From assembly GCA_947454255.1 (NCBI GenBank), contig CANGIU010000014.1, positions 1 to 34,475 on the forward strand: a stretch of 34,475 nucleotides of DNA. The letters run 5' to 3'. Below, piece after piece: positions 8,548-17,259 of this stretch. The stretch's first letter is position 1, and every line of letters starts with the position of its first letter. Below the pieces are notes generated by a model. The model saw only the letters and a list, made by a program, of their open reading frames with translations, did no database searches and was not told the DNA's origin. Source of the stretch: Micrococcales bacterium. Its GTDB lineage: Bacteria > Actinomycetota > Actinomycetes > Actinomycetales > Microbacteriaceae. The position numbers were made by a program, and so were the translations under genes.

Positions 8548-9926
8548 GCCGTCGCAACCCTGATGGCGAGATCAACACGCCATTCCGCGATGTTGATCGA
8601 GCAAGTTCAAAAGAAATGTCAAAGCGTGCTTGGTGGATTATCTTTCTGAACTTGTTTGTGCCAGGTTCCGCTCAAGTAGTTGCCGGAAGCAGAAAGCTTG
8701 GAAGACTAGGTTTATTCTTCACATTTGGCTTCTGGGGGTTTTTGGTTCTTAGTTTGCTATTGGCCTTGGTATACAAAATTGCATTATTTAGCATCTTCAC
8801 CACACCTTTCATAGCAATTCCTTTAGGCTTTCTTTTCCTTGGCTATGCCTTTCTTTTAGTTGTCCTTTCGCTAGATTCTTTGCGTCTTATGAGGCTCAAT
8901 ACTGTTGGTAGTTCAAGACTTGTAATTCTGGTTGCACTGGTAATCACTTCACTCTTTAGCTCACTAATGATTGGGACTATTGGTTCAACAACTATTACGG
9001 CGAGTAATTTTCTATCCAATATCTTCACTGAGTCTGGCTCTTTGCAACAACACAAAGGCAGATACAACATTCTGCTCTTAGGTGGAGACTCTGGATCTGA
9101 TCGTTTTGGATTGCGCCCAGACAGTATTGCTGTGATGAGTATTTCTGCAACTACTGGGGAAACAGTCAACATCGCACTTCCTAGAAACTTAACTCACATC
9201 CAGTTCACCAAGGGAACTCCAATTCGCAAGGTATTTCCTTCTGGGTTCAATCACGATTGTGGTGGTGATTGCATGTTGAACGCTGTCTATAAATCAACTA
9301 TTGATAACTACTCTTACCTTTATCCGGATGCACATAAGCACGGTTCTACTTCTGGAATTGAGGCAACAAAGTCTGCAGTGCAGTGGGTCACTGGATTGAA
9401 AATCGACGCCTATGTCCTTATCAACATGAGATCCTTCACTGGTCTTGTGGATGCGCTAGGTGGCATAGACGTGAACGTGAAGAAAGCTCTGCCGGTTGGT
9501 GGACAAAAGGATTGTTACCCAGCCAATAACTCACATGAGTCCGTTTGCCCTGATGCCATGAGTTGGATTGAGAAGGGTAAGCAGCACATGGATGGCAGGA
9601 CTGCACTTTGGTATGCCAGATCCCGACACAATACCAACGACTATGACCGCATGAAGCGTCAGCGCGAAGTCGAGACAATTGTGCTGAAGAAAATTGATTT
9701 ACCAACTCTTGTTTTACGTTTTGGAGCAATTGCAGGCGCAAGTGCAAAACTGATTAGAACTGATATTCCGAATGGTTCTATAGGGGAACTTATAGATTTG
9801 GCTCTGAAAGCAAAATCTAAGGGAATTAGAAGCTTGCAGTTGTCCTATCCATTAATTCAGGCAGATAACCCCGACTTTTTCCTAATGAGGCACTTGATCG
9901 CCGTGAAATTGAGAAAGTATAAATAG
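8544..9926 (+). CDS. LytR-CpsA-Psr (LCP) family glycopolymer ligase
   Basis: The 460-residue membrane protein starts with a cytoplasmic tail and about four hydrophobic segments (to near residue 155). An extracellular LCP domain follows. LCP signatures are [20 protein letters not shown], the arginine-containing [25 protein letters not shown], and [23 protein letters not shown] enzymes transfer undecaprenyl-linked glycopolymers onto peptidoglycan. Cysteines at HDCGGDCM and KDCYP/VCPD suggest disulfides outside the cell. The start overlaps the purE stop as ATGA. LCP genes near this position are also seen in mycobacteria (CpsA region). It may act on the polymer implied by the downstream sugar genes. 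Confidence 0.93.
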   Translation: MSRRNPDGEINTPFRDVDRASSKEMSKRAWWIIFLNLFVPGSAQVVAGSRKLGRLGLFFTFGFWGFLVLSLLLALVYKIALFSIFTTPFIAIPLGFLFLGYAFLLVVLSLDSLRLMRLNTVGSSRLVILVALVITSLFSSLMIGTIGSTTITASNFLSNIFTESGSLQQHKGRYNILLLGGDSGSDRFGLRPDSIAVMSISATTGETVNIALPRNLTHIQFTKGTPIRKVFPSGFNHDCGGDCMLNAVYKSTIDNYSYLYPDAHKHGSTSGIEATKSAVQWVTGLKIDAYVLINMRSFTGLVDALGGIDVNVKKALPVGGQKDCYPANNSHESVCPDAMSWIEKGKQHMDGRTALWYARSRHNTNDYDRMKRQREVETIVLKKIDLPTLVLRFGAIAGASAKLIRTDIPNGSIGELIDLALKAKSKGIRSLQLSYPLIQADNPDFFLMRHLIAVKLRKYK

Positions 9927-9942
9927 GCTTCTCCCAGTTTCG

Positions 9943-9964
9943 CAGAGCCATTTATTGGGCTCTG
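9943..9964 (+). terminator. Hairpin after the LCP gene
   Basis: CAGAGCC at 9943-9949 pairs perfectly with GGCTCTG at 9958-9964 across an eight-base A/T-rich loop, 17 bases after the LCP stop. No long T-run follows (AAAGTTAGTCT), so strength as a terminator is uncertain. It sits immediately upstream of the putative promoter of the lipoprotein gene. Confidence 0.5.
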
Positions 9965-9969
9965 AAAGT

Positions 9970-9975
9970 TAGTCT
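9970..9975 (+). promoter_or_regulatory. Putative -10 box of a leaderless lipoprotein promoter
   Basis: TAGTCT ends six bases before the ATG at 9982, so the predicted transcript would start at the start codon. There is no Shine-Dalgarno-like sequence between the hairpin at 9943-9964 and the ATG. No clear -35 is visible. Confidence 0.4.
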
Positions 9976-9981
9976 AAAAAC

Positions 9982-10461
9982 ATGAAAAAGTTACCATTAC
10001 TAATCACAGCCGCACTTTTGGTTGCAGTTCTAAGTGGCTGCTCGGTTTTATACCCAAACTGGGGTAAACCAACAGATAGTCCTAGCCCTTCCAAGACAAA
10101 GACAGACACGCCTACTCCTGATCCAACAGATACTCAAACGGCTACCCCAACCCCAACAGATAAGGCAGATGCAACTGTTGAGATTGTCGATGCATATGTT
10201 GATTCTGCGAACGGTGTGATCCAGGTGATCGCTCAAATCTCAAACTTCAGTGAAGATGGTGGAACTTGCACAGCCACATTCACTAGTGGTTCAAAGACTG
10301 TGAAAGTTTCACAGCCGGCTGAATCAAACGCGGCTAACACCCAGTGCCATCCATTGGAGATAAACCTTGGTGGATTACCAGCAGGACAGGGAAGCATTAC
10401 TGTCACCTACGAGTCAAAGAAATACTACGGAGTCTCCGCTCCAAGCTCGGTAACTCTCTAA
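9982..10461 (+). CDS. Small secreted lipoprotein of unknown function
   Basis: The 159-residue precursor has a KK-containing n-region, a hydrophobic core and a lipobox LSGC (C20), so it should be lipid-anchored outside the membrane. Residues 33-63 form a Ser/Thr/Pro/Asp-rich spacer typical of surface proteins. The C-terminal 95 residues look like a single beta-rich domain with two cysteines (GGTC and NTQC) that could form a disulfide. I do not recognise the domain. The stop codon directly abuts the GTG of the next gene, so translation of the large repeat protein probably depends on this gene. Confidence 0.8.
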   Translation: MKKLPLLITAALLVAVLSGCSVLYPNWGKPTDSPSPSKTKTDTPTPDPTDTQTATPTPTDKADATVEIVDAYVDSANGVIQVIAQISNFSEDGGTCTATFTSGSKTVKVSQPAESNAANTQCHPLEINLGGLPAGQGSITVTYESKKYYGVSAPSSVTL

Positions 10462-13200
10462 GTGGTTTGGAAGCGGCTAACTAAGTTTTGGGTTGCAACA
10501 GTTGCACTGTTGCTAACCTCGCTTAGCCTGACCGCTATAACACCTGCAGCTGCTTTAGATGGATCTAAGTTTGATCCCGGGCTCATTATCAGTGACAGTG
10601 TCTTCTTTGATTTTGGAACAATGACCGTTGAGGAGATCCAGCGATTCTTGGAGTCCCAAGTCCCGGTTTGTAAATCAGGTCCAAGCGGTATGCCTTGTCT
10701 TAGAAACTACAAAGCAGATACTCCAGAGAAAGCTGCTGACCCAGGTAAGTGTGCAGCGATGCCAGCAAAGACAAATGTCTCCGGCGCACAGATTATTTAT
10801 GACATCGCCCACGCCTGTGGGATAAACCCGAGGGTCCTTCTTGTCACTCTGCAAAAAGAACAAGGGCTAGTGCAGGCAACTATTCCTTCGCCTTATATGT
10901 ATAAGGCTGCAATGGGTTATGGATGTCCTGACAGCGATCCCGGTATCTGCGGAAAAGTTTGGACTGGGTTATTCAATCAGCTTTATAAAGCGGCTGGACA
11001 ATTTCAGTGGTACGGAGATCCAAACGGATCATTCACTTATCTGCGCCCAGGAAGAGTCATCTCAATTTCTTATCATCCAGACGCTTCTCGGAATTGTGGA
11101 AAGAAATCTTTCACTCTCAAAAGCCAGGCCACAGCAAACCTTTACTACTACACACCATTCACTCCTAACAGCGCTGCTCTGAGCAATCTACGAGGTTCAG
11201 GTGACAAGTGTTCTTCCTATGGAAATAGGAATTTCTGGCGCTTCTACTGGGATTGGTTTGGTTCACCGATCGGAGGTGGCTTCTTACTGAAGAGCTCTAC
11301 CAGTGACCCATACTTCATTTCAAACGACATCAAGTATCCGATTACAGATCCTGATTTGGTAACTGACCTAGCACCCCTTGGTCCGCTCGGAGAAATCTCT
11401 ACTGAATATTTGGATTCTTTCAAAACTGGTATCCCGATGACAAGAATCATAAAGACTGCTCCGGTAAACAACGTCAGCACATATTTCTTTGTCAGTGCTG
11501 GAAAGAAGTATTTGATTTCAAGTTGTGATCAAGCGACAAACATGGGCTTGGACTGTGCTGCGGCTGTTCAACTAACCCAGGTTCAACTTGATGCATTACC
11601 AACTGGAGCATTCAGGCCAGATATAACTGGCGTTCTGAAGAGCATTCCAGTAGCACCCGCAACTGCTTCCTACTTCCTAGTAAATGCAACAACTAAATTC
11701 CCATTGGATTGCGCAAGAGCACCATCAATGGGCTTTAGTTGCGATAAAGCAGTTGCCACTACCGATGACAAACTAAACACTCTAACAACTGTGCGCTTTA
11801 CCGCTGCAACCATGGGCATATCTTCCATGATCGTAAATTCGGATGGCACTCGCTATTACATTTCAGCTGGAGTTAAACATGAGGTATTAGACGATGCCTC
11901 ACTTGCCGACAAGAGCATTACTTATAAAGCTGCCTCACCCTTAAGTATCACCTCATACAGTTACCTTCCTTGGGGGTCACCGATTGCAAAGAATGGCAGT
12001 TTATTTGTAAACAGAGATCTGCAACGACAAGGTGTGATTGTTGATGGAAAGTACTTTGACATTCAGACAGCAACGAAAACCGACATCGATTTCACTAAAT
12101 GGTTTACGCCTTCAACTGGAACTCTTAGTTCCTTGGGTCTAAGTAACATTGCCACCGTGTCACCAATTTCATCTTTTGTTATCAATGAAAATTCACAGCG
12201 ATTGTTCCTAACCAATGATGGCTGGATAACAGTAAGTGACACGGCAGATTGGGTGAATCAAGCGACCCCCGTGACAAATGCTTTGGTAGCTCAAATTCCG
12301 ACTCTGGACAAATTCATTGAAGGATTTGATTACCTCAAGGCCAGTGGTAAAACCACAATCTACTTACTAAAAGATGGGATCTTGAGGGCCACATACAACA
12401 GTGAGGATCGGGCAGCACTTGGAGCTGGCATGGGGGAAACTGAGGTTTTGACTATCGCACCGAGTGGACTAGAGCTTATTCCCAAGAGCGTCATGATTGT
12501 TCCTAAAGGTGTAGTCGTGAAGAACAAAAAGACTTCGCAGGTTGGCATCATTGATGGCAGTAGTCGAATGGTAACTATCGGTTCAACCTCGATGCAATTG
12601 AACCTGCCAACCCCTAGAACTCTTACCCCTCTTCAGTTAGTTGGTTACGGTGATACCGAAGAACTTGGTTCATTCAAAATTAGATGTAGGGGTTCGCTAT
12701 ACGTCGTCGCTGATACCAAGCTGTATTTAGTTGATACCAATCTCGCCAAAGACTACCCGGGTAAAGCCACTAGCTTGAGCCCTGAGACATGTGCGTTGCT
12801 AGATACAGACATTTCCGGAAGGTCATTTGGTCACTACGTGGGCATTAAGACTAAAGACGCTTTGACCAAGAAAACTAAATACAAGGCATACAAAGTCTCT
12901 AAAGGTAAGAAGCTCCCATTCAAGAATCTTGCTGATTACAAAGCAGATAACCTAACTGATCCAGCTATTACTTGGGTATCTCAGGGCTTCTTGGACAATC
13001 TTCCGCTTGGCCCTGAAGTAGTAGTTGCAAGCAAGCCTGCTGTTCCGGAGCCACAGCCAAAGTCATACACAATTGCAGCTGGAGATTCACTAAGTTCGAT
13101 AGCACTCAAGTTCAAAACAACAGTGCAGATTCTCATGAAGTTAAACTCGATTACAAACGCCAACCGAATCTCAATCGGCCAAGTTATAAAGCTGCCCTAG
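10462..13200 (+). CDS. Large secreted repeat protein with Cys-rich N-terminal domain and C-terminal LysM
   Basis: The 912-residue product starts at a GTG immediately after the previous stop, with no separate ribosome site. Residues 1 to about 32 are a Sec-type signal peptide ending near PAAALDG. Residues about 35-275 form a Cys-rich domain (eight Cys) containing TVEEIQRFLESQ, INPRVLLVTLQKEQGLV and NFWRFYWDWFGSP. The helix around E133 (LQKEQ) resembles the catalytic Glu helix of lysozyme-like muramidases; hydrolase activity is inference. Residues about 280-850 are roughly ten diverged segments of 50-60 residues, many with a Y-[FLI]-[IV]-x-x-G-x-K-[YH]-x-[IL] core, and two share C-x2-A-x2-MG-x2-C. 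Residues about 868-912 form a LysM domain (YTIAAGDSLSSIALKF) that should bind peptidoglycan. The gene ends tail-to-tail with an O-antigen-ligase-like gene, stops overlapping. Confidence 0.85.
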   Translation: MVWKRLTKFWVATVALLLTSLSLTAITPAAALDGSKFDPGLIISDSVFFDFGTMTVEEIQRFLESQVPVCKSGPSGMPCLRNYKADTPEKAADPGKCAAMPAKTNVSGAQIIYDIAHACGINPRVLLVTLQKEQGLVQATIPSPYMYKAAMGYGCPDSDPGICGKVWTGLFNQLYKAAGQFQWYGDPNGSFTYLRPGRVISISYHPDASRNCGKKSFTLKSQATANLYYYTPFTPNSAALSNLRGSGDKCSSYGNRNFWRFYWDWFGSPIGGGFLLKSSTSDPYFISNDIKYPITDPDLVTDLAPLGPLGEISTEYLDSFKTGIPMTRIIKTAPVNNVSTYFFVSAGKKYLISSCDQATNMGLDCAAAVQLTQVQLDALPTGAFRPDITGVLKSIPVAPATASYFLVNATTKFPLDCARAPSMGFSCDKAVATTDDKLNTLTTVRFTAATMGISSMIVNSDGTRYYISAGVKHEVLDDASLADKSITYKAASPLSITSYSYLPWGSPIAKNGSLFVNRDLQRQGVIVDGKYFDIQTATKTDIDFTKWFTPSTGTLSSLGLSNIATVSPISSFVINENSQRLFLTNDGWITVSDTADWVNQATPVTNALVAQIPTLDKFIEGFDYLKASGKTTIYLLKDGILRATYNSEDRAALGAGMGETEVLTIAPSGLELIPKSVMIVPKGVVVKNKKTSQVGIIDGSSRMVTIGSTSMQLNLPTPRTLTPLQLVGYGDTEELGSFKIRCRGSLYVVADTKLYLVDTNLAKDYPGKATSLSPETCALLDTDISGRSFGHYVGIKTKDALTKKTKYKAYKVSKGKKLPFKNLADYKADNLTDPAITWVSQGFLDNLPLGPEVVVASKPAVPEPQPKSYTIAAGDSLSSIALKFKTTVQILMKLNSITNANRISIGQVIKLP

Positions 13201-14558
13201 CGCTTTTTTAGTTTTGTGATTGGACGCTTCCGCAAAGTTTCTAATTTAGGTTCTTTCGAGTTCTCTTCCAGCATTGTTTCTGGGTCGTAAGACTTAATAG
13301 TAAAGATAAGTAACATCAACATAGCCGATTGAATTAGCAATCTTGATTCAGTTATGCCACGAACCAGTTGAGCTACCAAGATCAAGATCGGCCAGAGGTA
13401 AAGAGCATTGCTGTGGTGCACTCCCAGGCGCCAAGCTTTAACAAATGTTCTGGTGAAAAGAATAAGGAACAGTACTAACCCAACAAGTCCAAGCTGTAAC
13501 CAGATATCTAGGTAGCTGTTGTGTGCTTGGAAATATTCAATGCCGTTTATTACAACCAGTCCTGAGTAAGGCTTAACGCCTGGCACCCAGATTCCAGAGA
13601 AACCCCAGCCCTCGAGTGGGCGATCTGAAATCAGAGCAAAGACCTTTCTCCAAATGTCGCTTCGATGGGTCATGTCAGGGCTCTTGCCTAGGAACTCGAA
13701 CACAGCCCTTCTAAAGATGAGCACAAGGAAGCCTGCACTACCCGCGGCCACCCAAGCGATGCGATAGTAACGGTGCCTAGTGTCGCGGTCTTTGCCTTCT
13801 GCAACTAGCAAGACGATTGCTGCCAGAATCACAGCAACCGATGCAAAAATGATTCCCGCTGATTTAGACAAGGTGATGGTCAGAATGCTCAACCCTAGGC
13901 TAATGAAAGTCAGTGCTTTATGCCTGCTGCTTATGAAGAACTCAATCAGGAAAGTTATTACTCCAAAGAGTGCCCAAGCAGCCATGAAGTTATTGCGCAG
14001 CAACATGTCATCAATTTGTCGACCATCTGAGATCTGACCTAGGCTCTGCAGGAAATGCAGCATATTGTTTTCAGGTCCAGCTGCTGGAAGCAGTTTAAAT
14101 AGTGTCGAGATTAGTTCAACTGATAAAGCACCGAAAATTATGGCTCTAATTGTGTTGGCAAAGATATTTAGGATTTGTCGCCAAGAAAAAAGTGCCACAA
14201 AGAATATGGCAACGACAACTAGAGAAATCTCAAGTAGAAAGCTTGTAATGGTCTGGCTAGGGTATGACGACCAGAAAGAAGAACCGATCATCAGCGCAAT
14301 AATTAGAGTCAGCTCTATAGGGACCTGATTCAAAACTCTTCGCCACTGTGCTTTTGCGAGATAGTAAATGGCACCTGCTAAACCAATTGCTCCAAGTCCG
14401 TACCAAAGGAGCCAGGGCAGAGTGAGTAACAAATATTCTTGGGCAAAAAGGGCGTCACCTAAAACAATTAGACCGAGAGTTGCGTAGGCAATCCCATGGA
14501 CTTGCCAAGGCACACGCGGGTCTGCAATCCCATTTGCTGCTTTGCTAGTTTTCGACAT
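13197..14558 (-). CDS. O-antigen ligase/polymerase-like membrane protein
   Basis: The 453-residue protein is almost entirely hydrophobic, with about 11-12 predicted membrane segments. Its large loop contains GWGFSGIWVPGVKPYSG and then AHNSYLDIWLQLGLVGLVLF, the typical H-N-x-[YF]-L pattern of the Wzy/WaaL (O-antigen ligase) family. Members join or polymerise lipid-linked glycans on the outer face of the membrane. The charged C-terminus (KRPITKLKKR) is cytoplasmic by the positive-inside rule. The stop (TAG at 13199-13197) overlaps the stop of the convergent repeat-protein gene. It starts 78 bases from the divergent manA. Whether it is a ligase or a polymerase cannot be decided from sequence alone. 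Confidence 0.85.
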   Translation of the reverse strand: MSKTSKAANGIADPRVPWQVHGIAYATLGLIVLGDALFAQEYLLLTLPWLLWYGLGAIGLAGAIYYLAKAQWRRVLNQVPIELTLIIALMIGSSFWSSYPSQTITSFLLEISLVVVAIFFVALFSWRQILNIFANTIRAIIFGALSVELISTLFKLLPAAGPENNMLHFLQSLGQISDGRQIDDMLLRNNFMAAWALFGVITFLIEFFISSRHKALTFISLGLSILTITLSKSAGIIFASVAVILAAIVLLVAEGKDRDTRHRYYRIAWVAAGSAGFLVLIFRRAVFEFLGKSPDMTHRSDIWRKVFALISDRPLEGWGFSGIWVPGVKPYSGLVVINGIEYFQAHNSYLDIWLQLGLVGLVLFLILFTRTFVKAWRLGVHHSNALYLWPILILVAQLVRGITESRLLIQSAMLMLLIFTIKSYDPETMLEENSKEPKLETLRKRPITKLKKR

Positions 14559-14624
14559 TTACTCTCAACCGACCTTTTGCTTCAAGTTTAGGGTGGTTGA
14601 TGCTCATCAGCATTTCCCCTTAGT

Positions 14625-14630
14625 TAGGCT
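14625..14630 (+). promoter_or_regulatory. Putative -10 box of a leaderless manA promoter
   Basis: TAGGCT ends six bases before the GTG start at 14637. There is GGA directly before the GTG but at a spacing too short for a ribosome site. TTGATG at 14597-14602 is 22 bases upstream of this box, or 18 from an alternative TAGTTA box at 14621, so a leadered alternative exists. Confidence 0.4.
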
Positions 14631-14636
14631 AGTGGA

Positions 14637-15797
14637 GTGCTTGTAAAACTTACCAACCAACCCCTTGATTATGCGTGGGGTTCGACTTCGCTGATCAGTG
14701 ATTACTTTGGTATTCCTGCGACAGGTCAGCCGATGGCTGAGATTTGGTTCGGCACCCATGACGGTTCTCCGACTCCAGTGGTTGGCTTAGAAACTTCATT
14801 GCATGACTTACTTCTAGCCAGAGGCAAAGAGGCAAGATTGCCCTTCTTGCTGAAGATATTGGCAGCTGAGAAACCACTATCTATTCAAGCTCACCCAAAC
14901 CCTGAGCAAGCTATCGAAGGCTTTGCCAGAGAGAACGCCGCCGGTCTGCCAATAAGCGCAGCAAGCAGAAATTACAAAGACGACAAACCAAAGCCTGAGC
15001 TAATCGTGGCCTTGAGCGAAAGTTTTGATGCACTGGTTGGTTTTGCTGACCCGAGACTTATAAGTGAGAAATTTGCAGAGATTCTTGAAGTAAGCCGCTC
15101 TGAGAAACTAACCGCAGTGATGTCAGGTTGGATAGCTCAACTTGGCGAACCTGATGGAATACAAAAGGTGTTTCTCGATACCTTGAGTTCTAGTGAATGT
15201 GATGAGCAATTTATTTCCGAACTGGTTGATGCCGCTGAGCAATTTCCGTCACTAGTAGATCTTATTTCTCACCTAACTACACACCATGGCTTAGATCGCG
15301 GAATCATAAGCGCACTCTTGCTGAATCATGTCAGCCTAAGTAAAGGTCAATCCATCTTCGTTCCTGCGGGCATGCCGCATGCATATCTTTCAGGTCTTGG
15401 CGTTGAAGTAATGATTGCCAGCGACAATGTTTTGCGCGGTGGTCTAACCCCTAAACACATTGACAAAGCAGAGTTAGGCAAGGTTCTAGTTTTTGAAGCA
15501 ACCAATCCAGCCCCTACCCGAATGAAGAAGCTAGCTGTTGGTTTGGAGCAGTTTGATATTCCAACCACAGAGTTCAATTTTTATCGTGCAGAAGTTGGCT
15601 CAAACAATCTCCTTGTTGATATCAACTTGCCAGGGGACGCAGTTATTCTCTGCACATCAGGGGCTATTGCGGTTAGCAATTCACTGGGAGAACGGGAAGT
15701 CATCGATAAGGGTGAAGCCGCTTATCTTTCAGATGATGCAAGAGTCTTTAGCCTTGCCGGTAACGGCGAAGCCTTCATCGCAATTACTGCGAAATAG
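14637..15797 (+). CDS. manA: Mannose-6-phosphate isomerase, class I
   Basis: The 386-residue enzyme interconverts fructose-6-phosphate and mannose-6-phosphate and so feeds GDP-mannose synthesis. The N-terminus LTNQPLDYAWGS is family-typical. Zinc-site signatures are IQAHPNPEQA (residues 83-92), DDKPKPELIVAL, and PAGMPHAYLSGLGVEVMIAS followed by DNVLRGGLTPKHID. The start is a GTG. Its last 14 bases overlap the convergent galE. With manB downstream in the window, both steps to mannose-1-phosphate are encoded here. Confidence 0.95.
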   Translation: MLVKLTNQPLDYAWGSTSLISDYFGIPATGQPMAEIWFGTHDGSPTPVVGLETSLHDLLLARGKEARLPFLLKILAAEKPLSIQAHPNPEQAIEGFARENAAGLPISAASRNYKDDKPKPELIVALSESFDALVGFADPRLISEKFAEILEVSRSEKLTAVMSGWIAQLGEPDGIQKVFLDTLSSSECDEQFISELVDAAEQFPSLVDLISHLTTHHGLDRGIISALLLNHVSLSKGQSIFVPAGMPHAYLSGLGVEVMIASDNVLRGGLTPKHIDKAELGKVLVFEATNPAPTRMKKLAVGLEQFDIPTTEFNFYRAEVGSNNLLVDINLPGDAVILCTSGAIAVSNSLGEREVIDKGEAAYLSDDARVFSLAGNGEAFIAITAK

Positions 15798-16746
15798 CAT
15801 CCCAGTGGCTCGCCACTATTTCTTGCAAACTATGTTTCGCTTTCCAGCCGAGTACTCGCTCAATTTTTGAGACATCAGCACAAAGTGTTGCTGGATCTCC
15901 TTCTCGTGCTGGGACATGCTCAACTACAAAATCAAGTTTTGTGACATCGCGGATAGCTTGAATTACTTCAAGGACACTCGAACCCTTACCAGAGCCAACA
16001 TTTAAGACAGTGTGTCCTGAAGTACTTTTGGTTAGGTGCTCTAGAGCAGAGATGTGCGCATCGGCTAAATCAGATACGTGAATGTAATCACGAACGCAAC
16101 TGCCATCTTGTGTTGGCCAGTCAGTTCCAAAAACCTGGATTGCTTTCCCTTCATGAATTGCAGTGAAAGCAATCGGAATTAGATTGGCAACAGCAGTGTC
16201 AGCAAGGTCTTTAAAACCTGCACCAGCAACATTGAAGTAACGAAGGCTGACGGCTTTAAGTCCCCATGCTCTAACCGAATCAGCGATCATCCACTCACCA
16301 ATAAGTTTTGTCTCACCGTATGGGTTGATTGGCTTGCAGTTGTAATCCTCATCAACTGAGGGAACATCCGGACTTCCATAAGTTGCCGCACTAGAGGAGA
16401 AGACCAGGTTGAGTACACCAGTTTCCTTCATCGCAAAAAGAAGATTGTTTACCGAATTGATGTTTTGTTGGTAGTAATACTCAGGTTTGCTAACAGATTC
16501 GCCCACTGATTTACGTGCAGCTAGGTGAATTACCCCTTCAATTGCATTCTCTTTGAAGGCTGCTACTAAGCGGTCTTTTGCTTCGGCAGATGCGAGATCT
16601 AGCTCCAAAAGGGGAGTATTTTCAATCCTGGCTGAGTTTCCATGGCTTAGGTCATCGAGAACAATTGGCTGATGCCCAGCGGAAACAAGGCCTCTAACTA
16701 CATGTGAACCGATATAGCCGGCTCCACCGGTCACCAAGATTTTCAT
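15784..16746 (-). CDS. galE: UDP-glucose 4-epimerase
   Basis: The 320-residue extended short-chain dehydrogenase interconverts UDP-glucose and UDP-galactose using bound NAD. The Rossmann motif TGGAGYIGSH (G7, G10, G13), the Ser-rich VFSSSAATYG (catalytic Ser near 118-120) and the Y143-x3-K147 pair (NPYGETKLIGEW) are intact. SLRYFNVAGA is also typical of the family. The ATG at 16746 is the family start. A TTG at 16767 in frame would add seven residues (MEGSVKG) and is less likely. The AAGGG before the ATG is only two bases away, whereas TAGCGT lies seven bases upstream, so a leaderless message is plausible. It is divergent from whiB and overlaps manA by 14 bases at the 3' end. Confidence 0.94.
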   Translation of the reverse strand: MKILVTGGAGYIGSHVVRGLVSAGHQPIVLDDLSHGNSARIENTPLLELDLASAEAKDRLVAAFKENAIEGVIHLAARKSVGESVSKPEYYYQQNINSVNNLLFAMKETGVLNLVFSSSAATYGSPDVPSVDEDYNCKPINPYGETKLIGEWMIADSVRAWGLKAVSLRYFNVAGAGFKDLADTAVANLIPIAFTAIHEGKAIQVFGTDWPTQDGSCVRDYIHVSDLADAHISALEHLTKSTSGHTVLNVGSGKGSSVLEVIQAIRDVTKLDFVVEHVPAREGDPATLCADVSKIERVLGWKAKHSLQEIVASHWDAISQ

Positions 16747-16753
16747 ACCCTTA

Positions 16754-16759
16754 ACGCTA
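16754..16759 (-). promoter_or_regulatory. Putative -10 box of a leaderless galE promoter
   Basis: On the minus strand TAGCGT lies seven bases before the galE ATG at 16746. A near-palindrome, CCCCTTCGAACGGGG, at 16769-16783 falls where a -35 region or operator would be. The evidence is spacing and pattern only. Confidence 0.35.
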
Positions 16760-16849
16760 CCTTCCAAACCCCTTCGAACGGGGCGGTTGAGGCGTTACAG
16801 ACCAAATGTTAAGGGTTTATAACACCTCTCGATTTGACCTATTCTCAAC

Positions 16850-16879
16850 TTGACACCACAATACTTACAACGTTGTAAT
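16850..16879 (+). promoter_or_regulatory. whiB promoter: TTGACA-18-TGTAAT
   Basis: A consensus -35 (TTGACA, 16850-16855) is separated by 18 bases from TGTAAT (16874-16879), five of six matching TATAAT. Transcription would start near 16886 and leave an untranslated leader of about 40 bases with its own ribosome site. This is the best sigma-70-type promoter I see in the window. The -35 also contains GACAC (16852-16856), the short core reported for WhiA binding in Streptomyces; a five-base match is weak evidence. Confidence 0.65.
16865..16878. promoter_or_regulatory. Perfect 14-bp palindrome overlapping the whiB -10
   Basis: TTACAACGTTGTAA is a perfect palindrome covering most of the -10 hexamer and the spacer bases before it. 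A dimeric repressor bound here would block RNA polymerase. No regulator is recognised from the site. Confidence 0.5.
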
Positions 16880-16893
16880 TACAATGGTGAAAC

Positions 16894-16908
16894 CCAGCGA
16901 AGCGCTGG
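16894..16908 (+). promoter_or_regulatory. GC-rich hairpin in the whiB leader
   Basis: CCAGCG (16894-16899) and CGCTGG (16903-16908) form a six-pair stem with a three-base loop. It lies within the predicted leader, about eight bases upstream of the ribosome site GAGAGG (16916-16921). It may affect whiB mRNA stability or translation. Confidence 0.4.
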
Positions 16909-16926
16909 AACTCTTGAGAGGAACTG

Positions 16927-17241
16927 ATGTCCCTGAACAATGACGATGGCTTCGTTGCCGATGACTGGCATGTTGACCCAATTATAAGAATGTTTTTGGG
17001 TGGCGACACAAGCGCAGATACCAATCCTTTGGCCTGGCAGCGTGACGCTCTATGTTCACAGACTGACCCAGAAGCTTTCTTTCCAGAAAAGGGCGGTTCT
17101 ACCAGAGACGCCAAAAGAATCTGTTCTGGTTGCGATGTCCGTCAGCAGTGTCTTGACTACGCTCTTCAAAATGATGAGCGCTTTGGAATCTGGGGCGGAT
17201 TAAGCGAACGCGAACGCCGCAAGCTCAAGAAGCGCGCTTAG
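16927..17241 (+). CDS. whiB: WhiB-family iron-sulfur transcription factor (WhiB2/WhmD-like by position)
   Basis: The 104-residue protein has the four WhiB cysteines, C43, C66, C69 and C75 (C-x22-C-x2-C-x5-C), which bind a [4Fe-4S] cluster. These are followed by the G-[IV]-W-G-G turn (residues 87-91) and a basic tail (RERRKLKKRA). Wbl proteins work with the principal sigma factor or with WhiA. The WhiB2/WhmD/WhcD branch controls septation and cell-division genes. Assignment to that branch rests mainly on synteny with the sugar-phosphate and mtrAB genes, as at M. tuberculosis Rv3260c. The ribosome site GAGAGGA is well placed. A strong promoter with an overlapping palindrome lies upstream. Confidence 0.93.
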   Translation: MSLNNDDGFVADDWHVDPIIRMFLGGDTSADTNPLAWQRDALCSQTDPEAFFPEKGGSTRDAKRICSGCDVRQQCLDYALQNDERFGIWGGLSERERRKLKKRA

Positions 17242-17259
17242 TTCAAGGAAGGCCACGGC

